A stretch of DNA of 64,000 nt from Chryseobacterium angstadtii (GCF_001045465.1 NZ_LFND01000001.1:496001-560000), one strand, 5' to 3'; positions 18,588 through 28,120 are shown, counted from the stretch's first letter. Program-made: numbers and translations. The notes: generated by a model not told the origin, from the letters alone.

Positions 18588-19625
18588 TTATCTCGGTAAT
18601 CTACTCGCTCTTTTTAAAAGTTCTTTATTGATTTCATTGATCAGTTCCGGGCCTTCGTAGATAAACCCAGTGTAAAGCTGAACCAGACTTGCTCCTGCAT
18701 CCAGTTTTTCCATAGCATCTTTAGCAGAATGAATTCCTCCTACTCCGATGATCGGGAACGCTCTGTTGCTTTTATCAGAAAGGTATTTGATCATTTTTGT
18801 ACTTCTTTCACGGATAGGTTTTCCGCTCAATCCGCCATTTCCAATCTGTTCCAAAACTTCAGGGGAAGTTTTCAGGCCTTCACGGTTCACAGAGGTGTTG
18901 GAAACAATCACACCGTCAATTTTTGTTTCTGCAATCAGTTCAACAATTTCGTCTAATTGATTGTTATTAAGATCCGGAGCTATTTTCAGTAGTATCGGTT
19001 TTTGTACAGATTTTGACTGGTTGATTTTCTTTACTTCCGTGATCAGCTCACGAAGGTATTCCACATCTTCCAGTTTGGCGTGGCTTCCTACATTCGGGCA
19101 GCTTACATTCAGTACAAAATAATCTACATGAGGGTGAAGTCCTTCAAAACAGTCCAGATAATCCTGGGTATAGTTTTCGGGGCTTGTATCTGTATTTTTT
19201 CCGATGTTTCCTCCGATGATGATTTTTCCTTTGTTGGATTTCAGTTTTTCGATCGCTGCTTCAAGACCATCATTGTTGAACCCCATTCTGTTGATGATTC
19301 CACCATCTTCGATCAGACGGAATAATCTTTTTCTGGGATTTCCAACCTGCGCTCTTGGTGTTACCGTCCCGATTTCTACAAATCCAAAACCTAGATCTCC
19401 CAGCTCATTGAACAAAACCGCATTTTTATCGAAACCGGCAGCCAGTCCTACAGGATTTTTAAATTTTAATCCGAAAACTTCTCTTTCCAGACGCTTGTCT
19501 TCAATAGGTTTTGGGAAAAATAATTGAGTAAGAAATCCAAAATTCTTTAGCATCGAAAATGTAAAATGATGAACATCTTCGGGGTCAAATTTGAAAAGAA
19601 TCGGACGAATGAGCGATTTGTACAT
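18588..19625 (-). CDS. pyrD: Dihydroorotate dehydrogenase, quinone-dependent (class 2)
   Basis: Oxidises dihydroorotate to orotate in pyrimidine synthesis, passing electrons to quinone at the membrane. The 345-residue protein has the class 2 N-terminal extension ([20 protein letters not shown]) before the FMN barrel ([24 protein letters not shown]). At the catalytic-base position it has Cys176 (NVSCPNVG), where class 2 enzymes such as E. coli PyrD have Ser; Cys is the class 1 residue. The gene has its own -7 box at 19641-19648. Confidence 0.93.
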   Translation of the reverse strand: MYKSLIRPILFKFDPEDVHHFTFSMLKNFGFLTQLFFPKPIEDKRLEREVFGLKFKNPVGLAAGFDKNAVLFNELGDLGFGFVEIGTVTPRAQVGNPRKRLFRLIEDGGIINRMGFNNDGLEAAIEKLKSNKGKIIIGGNIGKNTDTSPENYTQDYLDCFEGLHPHVDYFVLNVSCPNVGSHAKLEDVEYLRELITEVKKINQSKSVQKPILLKIAPDLNNNQLDEIVELIAETKIDGVIVSNTSVNREGLKTSPEVLEQIGNGGLSGKPIRERSTKMIKYLSDKSNRAFPIIGVGGIHSAKDAMEKLDAGASLVQLYTGFIYEGPELINEINKELLKRASRLPR

Positions 19626-19640
19626 TGAAAAAAAGTTTTA

Positions 19641-19648
19641 CAAAAATA
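19641..19648 (-). promoter_or_regulatory. -7 promoter box of pyrD
   Basis: TATTTTTG on the minus strand, 15 bp upstream of the pyrD ATG. Confidence 0.6.
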
Positions 19649-19730
19649 CTCAATTTAAAATTAACCTTTGATTAACCTATGATATTTTATCAAAAAATGT
19701 ATTATAAATGTCATCTATAACTGTAAAACT

Positions 19731-19763
19731 AACCGTGTCAAGGTTTAAAACCTTGACACGGTT
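19731..19763. repeat. Perfect 33-nt palindrome, dispersed repeat family
   Basis: AACCGTGTCAAGGTTT, a single central A, then its exact inverse. The same core occurs at 59643-59675 and 60614-60648. It lies between truC and pyrD, where it may act as a transcription barrier. Confidence 0.8.
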
Positions 19764-19818
19764 CTTTCCGGAGACTACATCGCCAACATGGAGGTTTATT
19801 AATTAAATTGGTCCTAAA

Positions 19819-20514
19819 TTAAGAATACAAACTCAGATCAAATTTCAGAATATCCCCTACTCTTTTGAACTCATCATCTATAGCTGCATTTATCGTCATT
19901 CTTTCGTTAGAAACAGGATGATTAAAAATCAATTGATAGGCGTGAAGCGTCATTTTGTTGATGCCAAATGTTTGAAGCCACAACTTATTCTGTTTATTAC
20001 AACCGTGTTTTCTACAACCTAAAATAGGATGCAGAATATGTTTAAAATGTTTTCTCAACTGATGAAATCTTCCCGTTTCAGGAATTGCTTCTACCAAAGA
20101 ATATCTTGAAGTCTGATGCTTTAAAAAAGGTAAATCTATTTCCGAAGTCTGCAAACGGCGGTAGTATGTAACGGCATTTTGTTTGACTTCATTTTCATTA
20201 ATTAAATCATAATCAATTGTTTCCTCTTCTTTTGTCCAGCCACGAAGAATGGCCAGATATTTCTTATCCACTTCGCGTGATGAAAACTGTTCGCTCATGA
20301 TTCTAAGGGTATCTTTATCTAAAGTAAACAACAGAACACCTGAAGTTTTCCGGTCTAACCGATGTACAGGATACACTTTTTGTCCAATCTGTTTCTTCAA
20401 CTCCTGAATAGCGTAGGTATCGGCTTCTCCCGCATAGAAAGATTTATGAACCAATAGTCCGCTTGGTTTATTAATGGCAATAATGTGTTCGTCGCGATAA
20501 AGAATTTCTAACAT
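19819..20514 (-). CDS. truC: tRNA pseudouridine synthase, TruC-like (RluA family)
   Basis: Isomerises uridine to pseudouridine in RNA. The 231-residue protein has the RluA-family catalytic motif VHRLDRKTSGVLLF with Asp54. The N-terminus MLEILYRDEHIIAINKPSGL and the overall order resemble E. coli TruC, which modifies tRNA position 65; the specificity here is inferred. A -7 box lies only 4 bp upstream of the ATG, so the transcript may be leaderless. Confidence 0.85.
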   Translation of the reverse strand: MLEILYRDEHIIAINKPSGLLVHKSFYAGEADTYAIQELKKQIGQKVYPVHRLDRKTSGVLLFTLDKDTLRIMSEQFSSREVDKKYLAILRGWTKEEETIDYDLINENEVKQNAVTYYRRLQTSEIDLPFLKHQTSRYSLVEAIPETGRFHQLRKHFKHILHPILGCRKHGCNKQNKLWLQTFGINKMTLHAYQLIFNHPVSNERMTINAAIDDEFKRVGDILKFDLSLYS

Positions 20515-20518
20515 GGGG

Positions 20519-20526
20519 CAAAAGTA
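20519..20526 (-). promoter_or_regulatory. -7 box of truC, adjacent to the start codon
   Basis: TACTTTTG on the minus strand, with 4 bp between it and the ATG at 20514. Confidence 0.5.
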
Positions 20527-20675
20527 AATATTTTTGTCCGATTTAGCCCTGATGGCAGCGGCATCCTTTTGCGGAGCAAAAGATACAGCGTACAGCAGGT
20601 TCCCGGCTCTTTAAATTTGAATGAAGTTTTGCGGTTATCTGTTTTATTTTTCTATTTTCGCGAAAATTTTACCTT

Positions 20676-21188
20676 ATGAAACTATTACTTTCGGCTGTAT
20701 TCATGGCCTTTTTCTTTATTTCGGGTTCTGCACAAATTTCAGATTCTCTTAAACTGGGAAAGAATAACCGTGAATTTTTTATCAAAGGAGATCAGAAATT
20801 CAAATTCTCGGAATACAAAAAGGTATTTACCAATCCTGAAGCTTTGGGCTATATGAAAAAAGCCAATACTAATGGTACTGTAGCGCAGGTTTTTGGAGCT
20901 ATAGGCGGAGGTCTGGTAGGTTTCGGACTGGCCAAACAAATACTCCGGACAAAAACGGTTTATCAAAACGGTGTTGCCATCAAACAAAAAGACAAAAGCG
21001 GCTGGGGACTGGTAGGAATAGGTCTGGGAGCCATCGGAGTTGGGATTCCTTTTGCCATAAGCTCGACAAAAAATCTTAAAAAGGCTATTAATACGCAGAA
21101 TCAGGCTGAAGGTACGGATGCTGCAAAAACAACTTCGTACAGACTTGATCTTAGCGGAAACAGCGTTGGTGTTACTTATAGTTTCTAA
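20676..21188 (+). CDS. Secreted or membrane protein with glycine-rich hydrophobic segments
   Basis: A 170-residue protein with a signal peptide (MKLLLSAVFMAFFFISGSAQ). Two glycine-rich hydrophobic stretches follow, near residues 68-88 (VFGAIGGGLVGFGLAKQIL) and 108-130 (WGLVGIGLGAIGVGIPFAI). The polar C-terminus ends in Tyr-Ser-Phe. The layout suggests an envelope protein. I do not recognise a named family and can give no function. Confidence 0.7.
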   Translation: MKLLLSAVFMAFFFISGSAQISDSLKLGKNNREFFIKGDQKFKFSEYKKVFTNPEALGYMKKANTNGTVAQVFGAIGGGLVGFGLAKQILRTKTVYQNGVAIKQKDKSGWGLVGIGLGAIGVGIPFAISSTKNLKKAINTQNQAEGTDAAKTTSYRLDLSGNSVGVTYSF

Positions 21189-21376
21189 AATTGGCTGAAT
21201 CTGTTCAACCTGCAAGGGTATATAACATCGTATTTTTATTATTTAAACTTAAATCTTAAGGTAAAAGAAGGAATCAACAGGTTGAATTTTAAGTAATGTT
21301 ACCTGGCTGAATCCCTGTTTTTTCTGTTAATACACTCTTTTTTTACTGAATTTCATGAATTTGGAATCCAAATTCA

Positions 21377-21384
21377 TATTTTTG
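21377..21384 (+). promoter_or_regulatory. -7 promoter box of glyS
   Basis: TATTTTTG, 22 bp upstream of the glyS ATG at 21407. Confidence 0.6.
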
Positions 21385-21406
21385 CACATCAGACGTTAAA
21401 AAAATT

Positions 21407-22948
21407 ATGGCAAAGCAAGAAGATGTTTTCAAGAAAGTGATTTCTCACGCTAAAGAATATGGTTTTATTTTCCCTTCCAGTGAGATCTATGACGGTTTAT
21501 CCGCTGTTTATGATTATGGACAGAATGGTGCCGAATTAAAAAACAATATCAAGCAGTACTGGTGGAAAGCTATGGTACAGCTTAACGAAAATATTGTCGG
21601 CATTGATTCAGCAATCCTTATGCACCCAACTACATGGAAGGCATCGGGCCACGTAGACGCTTTCAACGATCCATTGATTGACAATAAAGATTCTAAAAAA
21701 CGTTTCAGAGCAGACGTTTTGGTAGAAGATTACTGTGCTAAAATTGAAGATAAAGAGAATAAAGAAATCGAAAAGGCAGCGAAAAGATTCGGTGAGTCTT
21801 TCGATAAAGCTCAGTTTGTTGCGACAAATCCAAAAGTTTTGGAATACCGTGCAAAAAGAGAAGCAATCCTTTCAAGACTGGCAAAATCTCTTGAAAATGA
21901 AGACCTTGCTGATGTAAAAGCTTTAATTGAAGAATTGGAAATTGCTGATCCTGACACCGGTTCTAAAAACTGGACGGAAGTAAGACAGTTCAACCTGATG
22001 TTCGGAACAAAGCTTGGAGCTTCTGCAGACAGCGCGATGGATCTTTATCTGAGACCGGAAACGGCTCAGGGTATCTTCGTTAATTTCCTGAATGTACAAA
22101 AGACATCACGTCATAAACTTCCTTTCGGAATTGCACAAATCGGTAAAGCCTTCAGAAATGAAATTGTGGCAAGACAGTTTATCTTCAGAATGCGTGAATT
22201 CGAACAAATGGAAATGCAGTTTTTTGTAGCTCCGGGAACTGAACTTGAATTCTACGAGCAGTGGAAAACAAAACGTCTGAACTGGCACCGTGCTTTAGGT
22301 TTAGGAGATGACAACTACAGATTCCATGATCATGAGAAATTGGCTCACTATGCGAACGCTGCGGCTGATATTGAATTCAATTTCCCGTTTGGTTTCAAAG
22401 AACTGGAAGGTATTCACTCCAGAACAGATTTCGACTTAAAAGCGCATGAAGAGTTTTCAGGAAGAAAACTTCAGTTCTTCGATCCTGAAAGAAATGAGAA
22501 TTATGTCCCTTATGTGGTGGAAACTTCAGTAGGTTTAGACAGATTGTTCCTTTCTATCTTCTCTCACTGCCTGAAAGACGAAGTACTGGAAGATGGTTCA
22601 GAAAGAACAGTTCTATCTTTACCACCAGCATTGGCACCAATCAAGGCGGCTATCCTTCCATTAATGAAGAAAGATGGTTTAGCTGAGTATGCAGAAAAAA
22701 TCTTCAATGATCTGAAATATGATTTCAACTTATTCTACGAAGAAAAAGATGCCATCGGAAAACGTTACAGAAGACAGGATGCCATTGGTACTCCTTACTG
22801 TATCACCATCGACCACGATTCATTAACGGACCACACGGTAACGATAAGAGACAGAGACACGATGCAGCAGGAAAGAGTTCCTGTTTCTGAGCTAAGACGA
22901 ATCATCGACGAGAAAACAAACTTCAGAAATTTACTTTCTAAACTATAG
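21407..22948 (+). CDS. glyS: Glycine--tRNA ligase (class II, alpha2 type)
   Basis: Charges tRNA-Gly with glycine. The 513-residue protein is the single-chain eukaryotic/archaeal-like GlyRS, not the two-subunit GlyQ/GlyS form. Visible features are the N-terminal IFPSSEIYDGLSAVYDYGQNG, motif 2 (FGIAQIGKAFRNEI), SVGLDRLFLSIF (motif 3), and a C-terminal anticodon-binding domain ending in RRQDAIGTPYCITIDHDSL. It has its own promoter box and terminator. Confidence 0.97.
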   Translation: MAKQEDVFKKVISHAKEYGFIFPSSEIYDGLSAVYDYGQNGAELKNNIKQYWWKAMVQLNENIVGIDSAILMHPTTWKASGHVDAFNDPLIDNKDSKKRFRADVLVEDYCAKIEDKENKEIEKAAKRFGESFDKAQFVATNPKVLEYRAKREAILSRLAKSLENEDLADVKALIEELEIADPDTGSKNWTEVRQFNLMFGTKLGASADSAMDLYLRPETAQGIFVNFLNVQKTSRHKLPFGIAQIGKAFRNEIVARQFIFRMREFEQMEMQFFVAPGTELEFYEQWKTKRLNWHRALGLGDDNYRFHDHEKLAHYANAAADIEFNFPFGFKELEGIHSRTDFDLKAHEEFSGRKLQFFDPERNENYVPYVVETSVGLDRLFLSIFSHCLKDEVLEDGSERTVLSLPPALAPIKAAILPLMKKDGLAEYAEKIFNDLKYDFNLFYEEKDAIGKRYRRQDAIGTPYCITIDHDSLTDHTVTIRDRDTMQQERVPVSELRRIIDEKTNFRNLLSKL

Positions 22949-22951
22949 ACT

Positions 22952-22977
22952 AAGCCCCCATTATCCGGGGCTTTTTT
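22952..22977 (+). terminator. Intrinsic terminator of glyS
   Basis: AAGCCCC (22952-22958) pairs with GGGGCTT (22967-22973), followed by TTTT. Confidence 0.9.
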
Positions 22978-23068
22978 ATTGCTTGTTTACAATATAAAAT
23001 CTGGGCAATCTGCTCAATCAGCGTGCTTTTAAAATTTTCGCGCAGATAAAACAGATAACGCAGATTCT

Positions 23069-23108
23069 AAACCTTATAGGTCTTTGAGACCTATAAGGTT
23101 TTTTTTCT
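23069..23108. repeat. Perfect 15-bp inverted repeat with T tail
   Basis: AAACCTTATAGGTCT (23069-23083), a TTG loop, and the exact inverse (23087-23101), then a T run. It resembles the other dispersed palindromes in the window in architecture but has a different core. It could be a second terminator behind glyS. Confidence 0.7.
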
Positions 23109-23223
23109 TAGAAAAATTCAGCACAATACCCTTTTCCCCTCAGATAAAATCTTTCCTGGTTTCCGGCTTATTTAAAATATTTATAAAGAAAATGAAACTT
23201 ATCCGGGGTATTCGTTAATTCAT

Positions 23224-23231
23224 TATTTTTG
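23224..23231 (+). promoter_or_regulatory. -7 promoter box of the 510-aa secreted protein gene
   Basis: TATTTTTG, 14 bp upstream of the ATG at 23246. Confidence 0.6.
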
Positions 23232-23245
23232 GTAAAATAATAACT

Positions 23246-24778
23246 ATGAAAAAACTCAGTTTACTGGTATTCGGATTGGTTCAGATGCTGGCTTATTCCC
23301 AGACTCAGGACCTTACAGCACTTGCTGCCGGAGACCATGTGGGCATGAACGCCCTGTTTGATGACAAAGACAATCTTTACGGCTATGTATCCATCTATTC
23401 TTACGGAAAGTCGGGCGACAGAACCAAGAAATTTGAATATGTAATCCTTGATAAAAACCTCAACCCTGTTGCCAATAAAGAATTTGAAGGTGATATTACA
23501 GCAGGTTCCTACCGCGGCTATGTTGATTTTAAGGGACAGATCATTCTAAGGCCTTCCATGATGGATTATTCACTGGTAAAAACAAGAGAGATTTTCACTC
23601 CTGTTTCTATGGTAATAGATCCGAAAACCAATACTATTAAGAGAAAAGTATATTACGATTATCTTGAAAACGGAACTTTCCAGGAAATTAATGAACCTAA
23701 AAACTGGAAAGCACAGCGTAAGGAAAACCGTGAAGAGAAGAAAGAAAAGGGCTATAACTATGTATCTGCCGTAGGAGAAGTAAAGGAAGGAGGTTATTTT
23801 GCCGTAGAGTATAAAGACTACGGTAAATATGTGAACAGCAACAACATCATTAAGTTCGATGATAATAAAAAAGAGCTTTGGAGGTATAAATACAATACAG
23901 ACGGCAACAAGAAAGTTTTTTCTACCTTATCTGTTCTGGAAAGGGATGAAAACTACATGTACTGCATTATGAAAAAGGCAGATGATGATAAAAAGTCTTT
24001 CAGCCTGGTTGTCATTGATATGAAAACCGGAAAAGAAACGGCCAACAAACCGATTACAGGCCTTTCTGATACGACTATTGATCTCATCGACAGTTTTTCT
24101 TCAGGCTACGACAGCAGTCTTGACAACGACAAAACATTTGATGACAAGATCGTCCTTCTGGGAAGAAATTTTGCCAAGTACGATTTTATAGGCTATGCGA
24201 GAATGATGGTAAACAAATCTGACTTTTCCATCGATACAAAAACGATTAATTTCAAGCCGGATTTTGCTTCCTATCTTCCCAAGATCAATGCCAACGGAAT
24301 GGTCGAAAGCGGCTATATGCTGCAAACAAAGGATATGTATTTTATGAATGACGGAAGTGTGGGAATTCTCACTGAAAAATACAAACCGGCCGGGCAGTAT
24401 AATGCCCCCAAAACTACAGATCTCGTTTATGTATATACTGATAAAGATTTCAAGATCAAAAATATCCAGGTTTTTGAGAAGGAAAAAACAAAATGGGTGA
24501 ACAGCGATTATCTTTTCTCTCAATACCTTAACGGCGGCAAAGATGTGGTATTCTTCTATCGTGATTACCAAAAAGATGAAGCAACCAAGCAGAAAAAGTG
24601 GAATCTGTTCATCAACACAGTCATAGATGGGAAATTTAAGCAGGAAATCATTCCAATCTCTGAAAAAGATAATTATGCGGTTACGCCTTACGTAGGAAAA
24701 GAAGGGTATATTCTTCTCCGTGAGTATAACGAAAAAGAAAAATTCAATAAGATCCGTTTAGAAAAACTAAACTATTAA
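23246..24778 (+). CDS. Secreted protein of unknown function
   Basis: A 510-residue protein with a signal peptide (MKKLSLLVFGLVQMLAYSQ). The mature part has repeated aromatic/Lys/Asp-rich blocks and reads like a beta-propeller or similar all-beta fold (for example FDDKDNLYGYVSIYSYGK and KDNYAVTPYVGKEGYILL). Bacteroidetes carry many such proteins of unknown role. It has no T9SS signal or lipobox, so the periplasm is the likely location. Its terminator is shared with the convergent peptidase gene. Confidence 0.75.
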   Translation: MKKLSLLVFGLVQMLAYSQTQDLTALAAGDHVGMNALFDDKDNLYGYVSIYSYGKSGDRTKKFEYVILDKNLNPVANKEFEGDITAGSYRGYVDFKGQIILRPSMMDYSLVKTREIFTPVSMVIDPKTNTIKRKVYYDYLENGTFQEINEPKNWKAQRKENREEKKEKGYNYVSAVGEVKEGGYFAVEYKDYGKYVNSNNIIKFDDNKKELWRYKYNTDGNKKVFSTLSVLERDENYMYCIMKKADDDKKSFSLVVIDMKTGKETANKPITGLSDTTIDLIDSFSSGYDSSLDNDKTFDDKIVLLGRNFAKYDFIGYARMMVNKSDFSIDTKTINFKPDFASYLPKINANGMVESGYMLQTKDMYFMNDGSVGILTEKYKPAGQYNAPKTTDLVYVYTDKDFKIKNIQVFEKEKTKWVNSDYLFSQYLNGGKDVVFFYRDYQKDEATKQKKWNLFINTVIDGKFKQEIIPISEKDNYAVTPYVGKEGYILLREYNEKEKFNKIRLEKLNY

Positions 24779-24783
24779 AAAGC

Positions 24784-24815
24784 AAGAATCCTGATGATGT
24801 ATCAGGATTCTTTTA
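24784..24815. terminator. Terminator overlapping the end of the convergent M48 gene
   Basis: AAGAATCCTGAT (24784-24795) pairs perfectly with ATCAGGATTCTT (24801-24812), followed by TTTA on the plus strand. The stop codon of the minus-strand peptidase gene (24802-24804) lies inside the stem. Confidence 0.85.
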
Positions 24816-26127
24816 TTTGGTAATTGCTCTGGTAAAAGTCGGCTATATTTTTAATGTCATCCAGGCTCAGGTTCCACATGAAATTCAGGAACTGCTGATA
24901 GCTTTCACTTTGGTTCTTGGGTTCAACTCTGTCCAGATAACGGTTCAGGTTGTAATTTTTCCGGGCTTCATATATCTTGGAAAAACATTTACCCAGCCAG
25001 CCTTTGTAGTATTTTTCTTCTTCCCCGTCCTGCAGAAACTGCATGGAAGCATAGATTCCCAAGCCATAATCTTCGGAGTGAAAATAATTGGGAAGAATCT
25101 CCATACGGGCCATTTTCTTCAGGTCTGTAAAATTTTCAGAAGGTTTTTCAGATTCTACCGAAGGTTTTAGTTCAGGAAATGTTTTTTTCAGTTTTTCAAT
25201 CCTTCTGGACATTTCCGGGTGTGATGCCAGAGAATCTTTATCCAGTTTTTCTTTGTAAAAGTTATAGTTGTACAGCGAAAAATCTTCCTTCTTCATCCAT
25301 TTGTCATTAAAAGCTAGTTTTGGGAGATCAAACAACTTTTTATAGGTTTCCATCTTCAATTCCCGTGGCGAGATGGTATCAAAATCCTGCAGGCGCTGAA
25401 GAGCGTTTACATACTCGTTTTTCTTGAAATCGCTGTTTTTAAAGATCACATAGCCCAGGGAATCGGCCTGCATTTCCTGTTTTCTTCTTTCCACCCCTTT
25501 TTTATAGGCTCTGTTTTTAAGGATATCAAAAGCCTTTTTATTCTGCGTCTGGCTTCGGTTTACCGTTGTTTCCTTCAGATTCTGCACCGTTATTTTATCA
25601 AGCTGATTCTGTTCGATGATGTTTAAAAATGTTTTGAGAGAATGCTCATCAATTTTATGACCCAGTTCATGGGTAATCACTGCGGCAATCTGATCATCGT
25701 TATTAAACCAGTTGTAGAGGCCCATGTTGATGACGAAAGTTCCGTCTGCTAGGCAATAGGCATTCGGTGTATTATCTCTTGCCACCAGAATTTTCAGGTC
25801 CTGAGGAATATTGGGATTATTTTTTTTCAGGCGCTGAATAAGTGTTTTTATTTCAGCTTCAAATTCAGATTTGAAAATAAAATCTTTGTTCTTTACCTGC
25901 TTTTCAAAATCGGTTCCGAATTCTTTATAAATTTTAGATAATTCGGAGCCTGTCTTTCCGCTATACTGTGCTTTTAATTTTTTAATAAAAACCTCGTTAT
26001 TTCCGGCAAAGCTTTTTAAAAATTCTTTTCTCTGCAGATAATCTGCGGTGTCTATCATTTTATAGGTCTGGGCAGTTCCCAGCACCGAAAAAATAAACAA
26101 CATGAATATTAGGAGTTTTCTGGTCAT
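24802..26127 (-). CDS. M48-family zinc metallopeptidase
   Basis: Secreted peptidase of the Ste24/HtpX class. I start it at 26127 (MTRKLLIFMLFIFSVLGTAQ), which gives a clean signal peptide and a leader of about 18 nt behind the -7 box; an ATG 9 bp upstream is the alternative. The zinc site is ITHELGHKIDEH (near residue 152), and the third ligand is the Glu in KQEMQADSLGYVIF. The long C-terminus (about residues 230-441) matches nothing I know. The 441-residue length and signal peptide point to a periplasmic quality-control protease. Confidence 0.85.
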   Translation of the reverse strand: MTRKLLIFMLFIFSVLGTAQTYKMIDTADYLQRKEFLKSFAGNNEVFIKKLKAQYSGKTGSELSKIYKEFGTDFEKQVKNKDFIFKSEFEAEIKTLIQRLKKNNPNIPQDLKILVARDNTPNAYCLADGTFVINMGLYNWFNNDDQIAAVITHELGHKIDEHSLKTFLNIIEQNQLDKITVQNLKETTVNRSQTQNKKAFDILKNRAYKKGVERRKQEMQADSLGYVIFKNSDFKKNEYVNALQRLQDFDTISPRELKMETYKKLFDLPKLAFNDKWMKKEDFSLYNYNFYKEKLDKDSLASHPEMSRRIEKLKKTFPELKPSVESEKPSENFTDLKKMARMEILPNYFHSEDYGLGIYASMQFLQDGEEEKYYKGWLGKCFSKIYEARKNYNLNRYLDRVEPKNQSESYQQFLNFMWNLSLDDIKNIADFYQSNYQIKES

Positions 26128-26145
26128 ATTTTTCATCAATAATCG

Positions 26146-26153
26146 CAAAAATA
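26146..26153 (-). promoter_or_regulatory. -7 box of the M48 peptidase gene
   Basis: TATTTTTG on the minus strand. It overlaps a TTG that would otherwise allow an earlier start, so the true start must be at 26136 or 26127. Confidence 0.55.
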
Positions 26154-26196
26154 GTTTATTTACTGTTGCTTTCTCCTTTTCTTATCAAAATTATTT

Positions 26197-26204
26197 TAAA
26201 TTTG
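26197..26204 (+). promoter_or_regulatory. -7 box of the serine hydrolase gene
   Basis: TAAATTTG, 24 bp upstream of the ATG at 26229. It lies downstream of the TTG at 26166, which rules out that longer start. Confidence 0.6.
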
Positions 26205-26228
26205 TTTGAGACTGATATTCACGATCAT

Positions 26229-27362
26229 ATGAAGGCATTAAAATATGTAATAGGAGGGGCTGTAGTAGGTGTAGCCGCTGTTTATCTTCTGGGATACGAC
26301 TATTTATTCAGCGGAATTTCCAAAACGTATCTCAAAGGAAAATCAAGCGCCTATATTGACGACGGAAAGCTCTTCCCGGGAAACCTCATTGCTACGGAAG
26401 AGCCCGAATTGTGGACGGAAGATCCGGAATACAATAAAAAGGAGCTGCCTGAGCATGTCGTTGAAAATTTAGAACATTCCAGAACCGCTGCTTTTGTCGT
26501 TATCAAAAACGGAAAAATTCTTCATGAGCAGTATTGGGACGGCTATAATCAGCTTTCCCACACGAATTCTTTCTCTATGGCAAAAGCTGTAACCGTAATG
26601 CTTTTGGGAAAAGCGCTGGAAGAAGGAATTATTAAAGATATTGATGAAAAACTATCTGACTTTTATCCTGAATTTAAAGAAAAAGAATTCGGAAGTGAGG
26701 TTACGCTCAAAAATTTAGCCCAGATGGAAGCAGGCCTCGATTGGGATGAAGATTATAACAATCCTTTTCTTCCCAACGCAAAAGCCTATTACGGAAGAAA
26801 TCTTATGAAAGCCGTATTTTCCAGAAGATTTAAAGAGCAGCCCGGCATTCGTTACGAATACCAGAGCGGATCTACCCAGCTTTTGGGATTTGCATTAAAA
26901 AAAGCGCTCAACCAGACACTTGCCGGCTATTTATCCGAAAAATTCTGGATTCCGATGGGAATGGAACAAAATGCTTCATGGAGCACCGATAACTATGGAA
27001 TGGAAAAAACCTATTGCTGCATCCATTCGAATGCGAGGGATTATGCGAAACTGGGTCAGCTGTTTTTAAATGACGGAAAGGTCGGGGAACAGCAAATTCT
27101 CAATCCCGGCTTTATTGAAGAGATGAGAACACCTACTGAAAAATCTAACCAAATTTACGGAATGGGCCTTTGGATCAATCATGACAATCCCGTTAAACAT
27201 TATTATTTTCTGGGACTACAAGGCCAGTACATCATTATGGTTCCGGAACATCATATGGTAATTGTACGAACCGGAAGCTACAGCAATAATCCTAAAAATG
27301 ACAGGGGAAGACCGGATCAGGTAAGATTTCTGGTTAACGAAGCCGTTTCATTATTTCAATAA
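26229..27362 (+). CDS. Serine hydrolase, beta-lactamase/penicillin-binding-like fold
   Basis: Class C beta-lactamase-fold hydrolase (PF00144-like) of 377 residues with an N-terminal membrane anchor (about residues 5-23). The nucleophile motif is SMAK (Ser116-Lys119). The second motif is the Tyr of YEYQSGSTQLLG, and a GLQGQYIIMVPEH segment takes the place of the usual HGG-type third motif, as in 6-aminohexanoate-dimer hydrolase and esterase relatives. The substrate is unknown; family members are esterases, amidases or peptidases. A YdeI-like gene starts 6 bp after its stop. Confidence 0.85.
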   Translation: MKALKYVIGGAVVGVAAVYLLGYDYLFSGISKTYLKGKSSAYIDDGKLFPGNLIATEEPELWTEDPEYNKKELPEHVVENLEHSRTAAFVVIKNGKILHEQYWDGYNQLSHTNSFSMAKAVTVMLLGKALEEGIIKDIDEKLSDFYPEFKEKEFGSEVTLKNLAQMEAGLDWDEDYNNPFLPNAKAYYGRNLMKAVFSRRFKEQPGIRYEYQSGSTQLLGFALKKALNQTLAGYLSEKFWIPMGMEQNASWSTDNYGMEKTYCCIHSNARDYAKLGQLFLNDGKVGEQQILNPGFIEEMRTPTEKSNQIYGMGLWINHDNPVKHYYFLGLQGQYIIMVPEHHMVIVRTGSYSNNPKNDRGRPDQVRFLVNEAVSLFQ

Positions 27363-27368
27363 AAAACT

Positions 27369-27980
27369 ATGGAAAAATACAATATACAGGTCGATGAATA
27401 CATTGAAAAATCTCCTGATTTTGCCCGGCCAATTTTAAATTATCTCCGCGAAACCGTACACGAAGTCTGCCCTGAAGCAGAAGAAGCTATAAAGTGGAAA
27501 TTTCCAGCTTTCATGTACAAAGGAAAGATTCTTTGTTCTGTTACTTCTTTTAAACACTATTGCAGCCTCGGGTTTTGGTTGCATGGAGAAATGAAAACTT
27601 TAAAGGAACTGGAAACTACAGCCGAAGAAAGTTCTATGTTCAGCTTAGGCAAGCTTACCAAAATGGAGGACCTTCCATCCAAAGTTCAGCTGAAAAAAAT
27701 GATTAAAGAAGCTATGGAGCTTACAGATATGGGCGTTACCATGAAAAAAGCAACGCCTTCTAAAGTGGAAACTGAAGTTCCGGACTATTTTCAGGCTGCT
27801 TTGGATAAAAATAAAGATGCATCAGCTGTTTTTAAGAAAGGATCTCCGTCTTTCAGGAAAGAGTATATCACCTGGATCACCGAAGCCAAAACCGAAGCCA
27901 CGAGAGACAAACGAATGGAACAGGCTTTGGAATGGATCGCTGAAGGAAAGGCCAGAAACTGGAAATACCAAAAAAAATAA
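27369..27980 (+). CDS. YdeI/OmpD-associated family protein with DUF1801 domain
   Basis: A 203-residue cytoplasmic protein with two parts: an N-terminal DUF1801-like domain (about 10-110; EEAIKWKFPAFMYKGKILC) and a C-terminal YdeI/OmdA-like segment (about 135-203; FRKEYITWITEAKTEATRDK, ending in basic residues). The YdeI group has been linked to resistance to cationic peptides, but the biochemical role is unclear. It is co-transcribed with the upstream serine hydrolase, and a terminator follows. Confidence 0.82.
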   Translation: MEKYNIQVDEYIEKSPDFARPILNYLRETVHEVCPEAEEAIKWKFPAFMYKGKILCSVTSFKHYCSLGFWLHGEMKTLKELETTAEESSMFSLGKLTKMEDLPSKVQLKKMIKEAMELTDMGVTMKKATPSKVETEVPDYFQAALDKNKDASAVFKKGSPSFRKEYITWITEAKTEATRDKRMEQALEWIAEGKARNWKYQKK

Positions 27981-28012
27981 AAAATAGACTTCTTTCATAT
28001 GATGAGAAACGA

Positions 28013-28036
28013 AAAACAGCCCAAGCGGGCTGTTTT
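28013..28036. terminator. Bidirectional intrinsic terminator
   Basis: AAAACAGCCC (28013-28022) and GGGCTGTTTT (28027-28036) form a 10-bp perfect stem with an AAGC loop between convergent genes. Confidence 0.88.
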
Positions 28037-28120
28037 AAAATAGAATCTGCCAGAGTTTTTAAATGCTCAGGGTTCATATATTTGAACTCCTCTAATTTAA
28101 AAAGCTTATTTAGGCCTATA

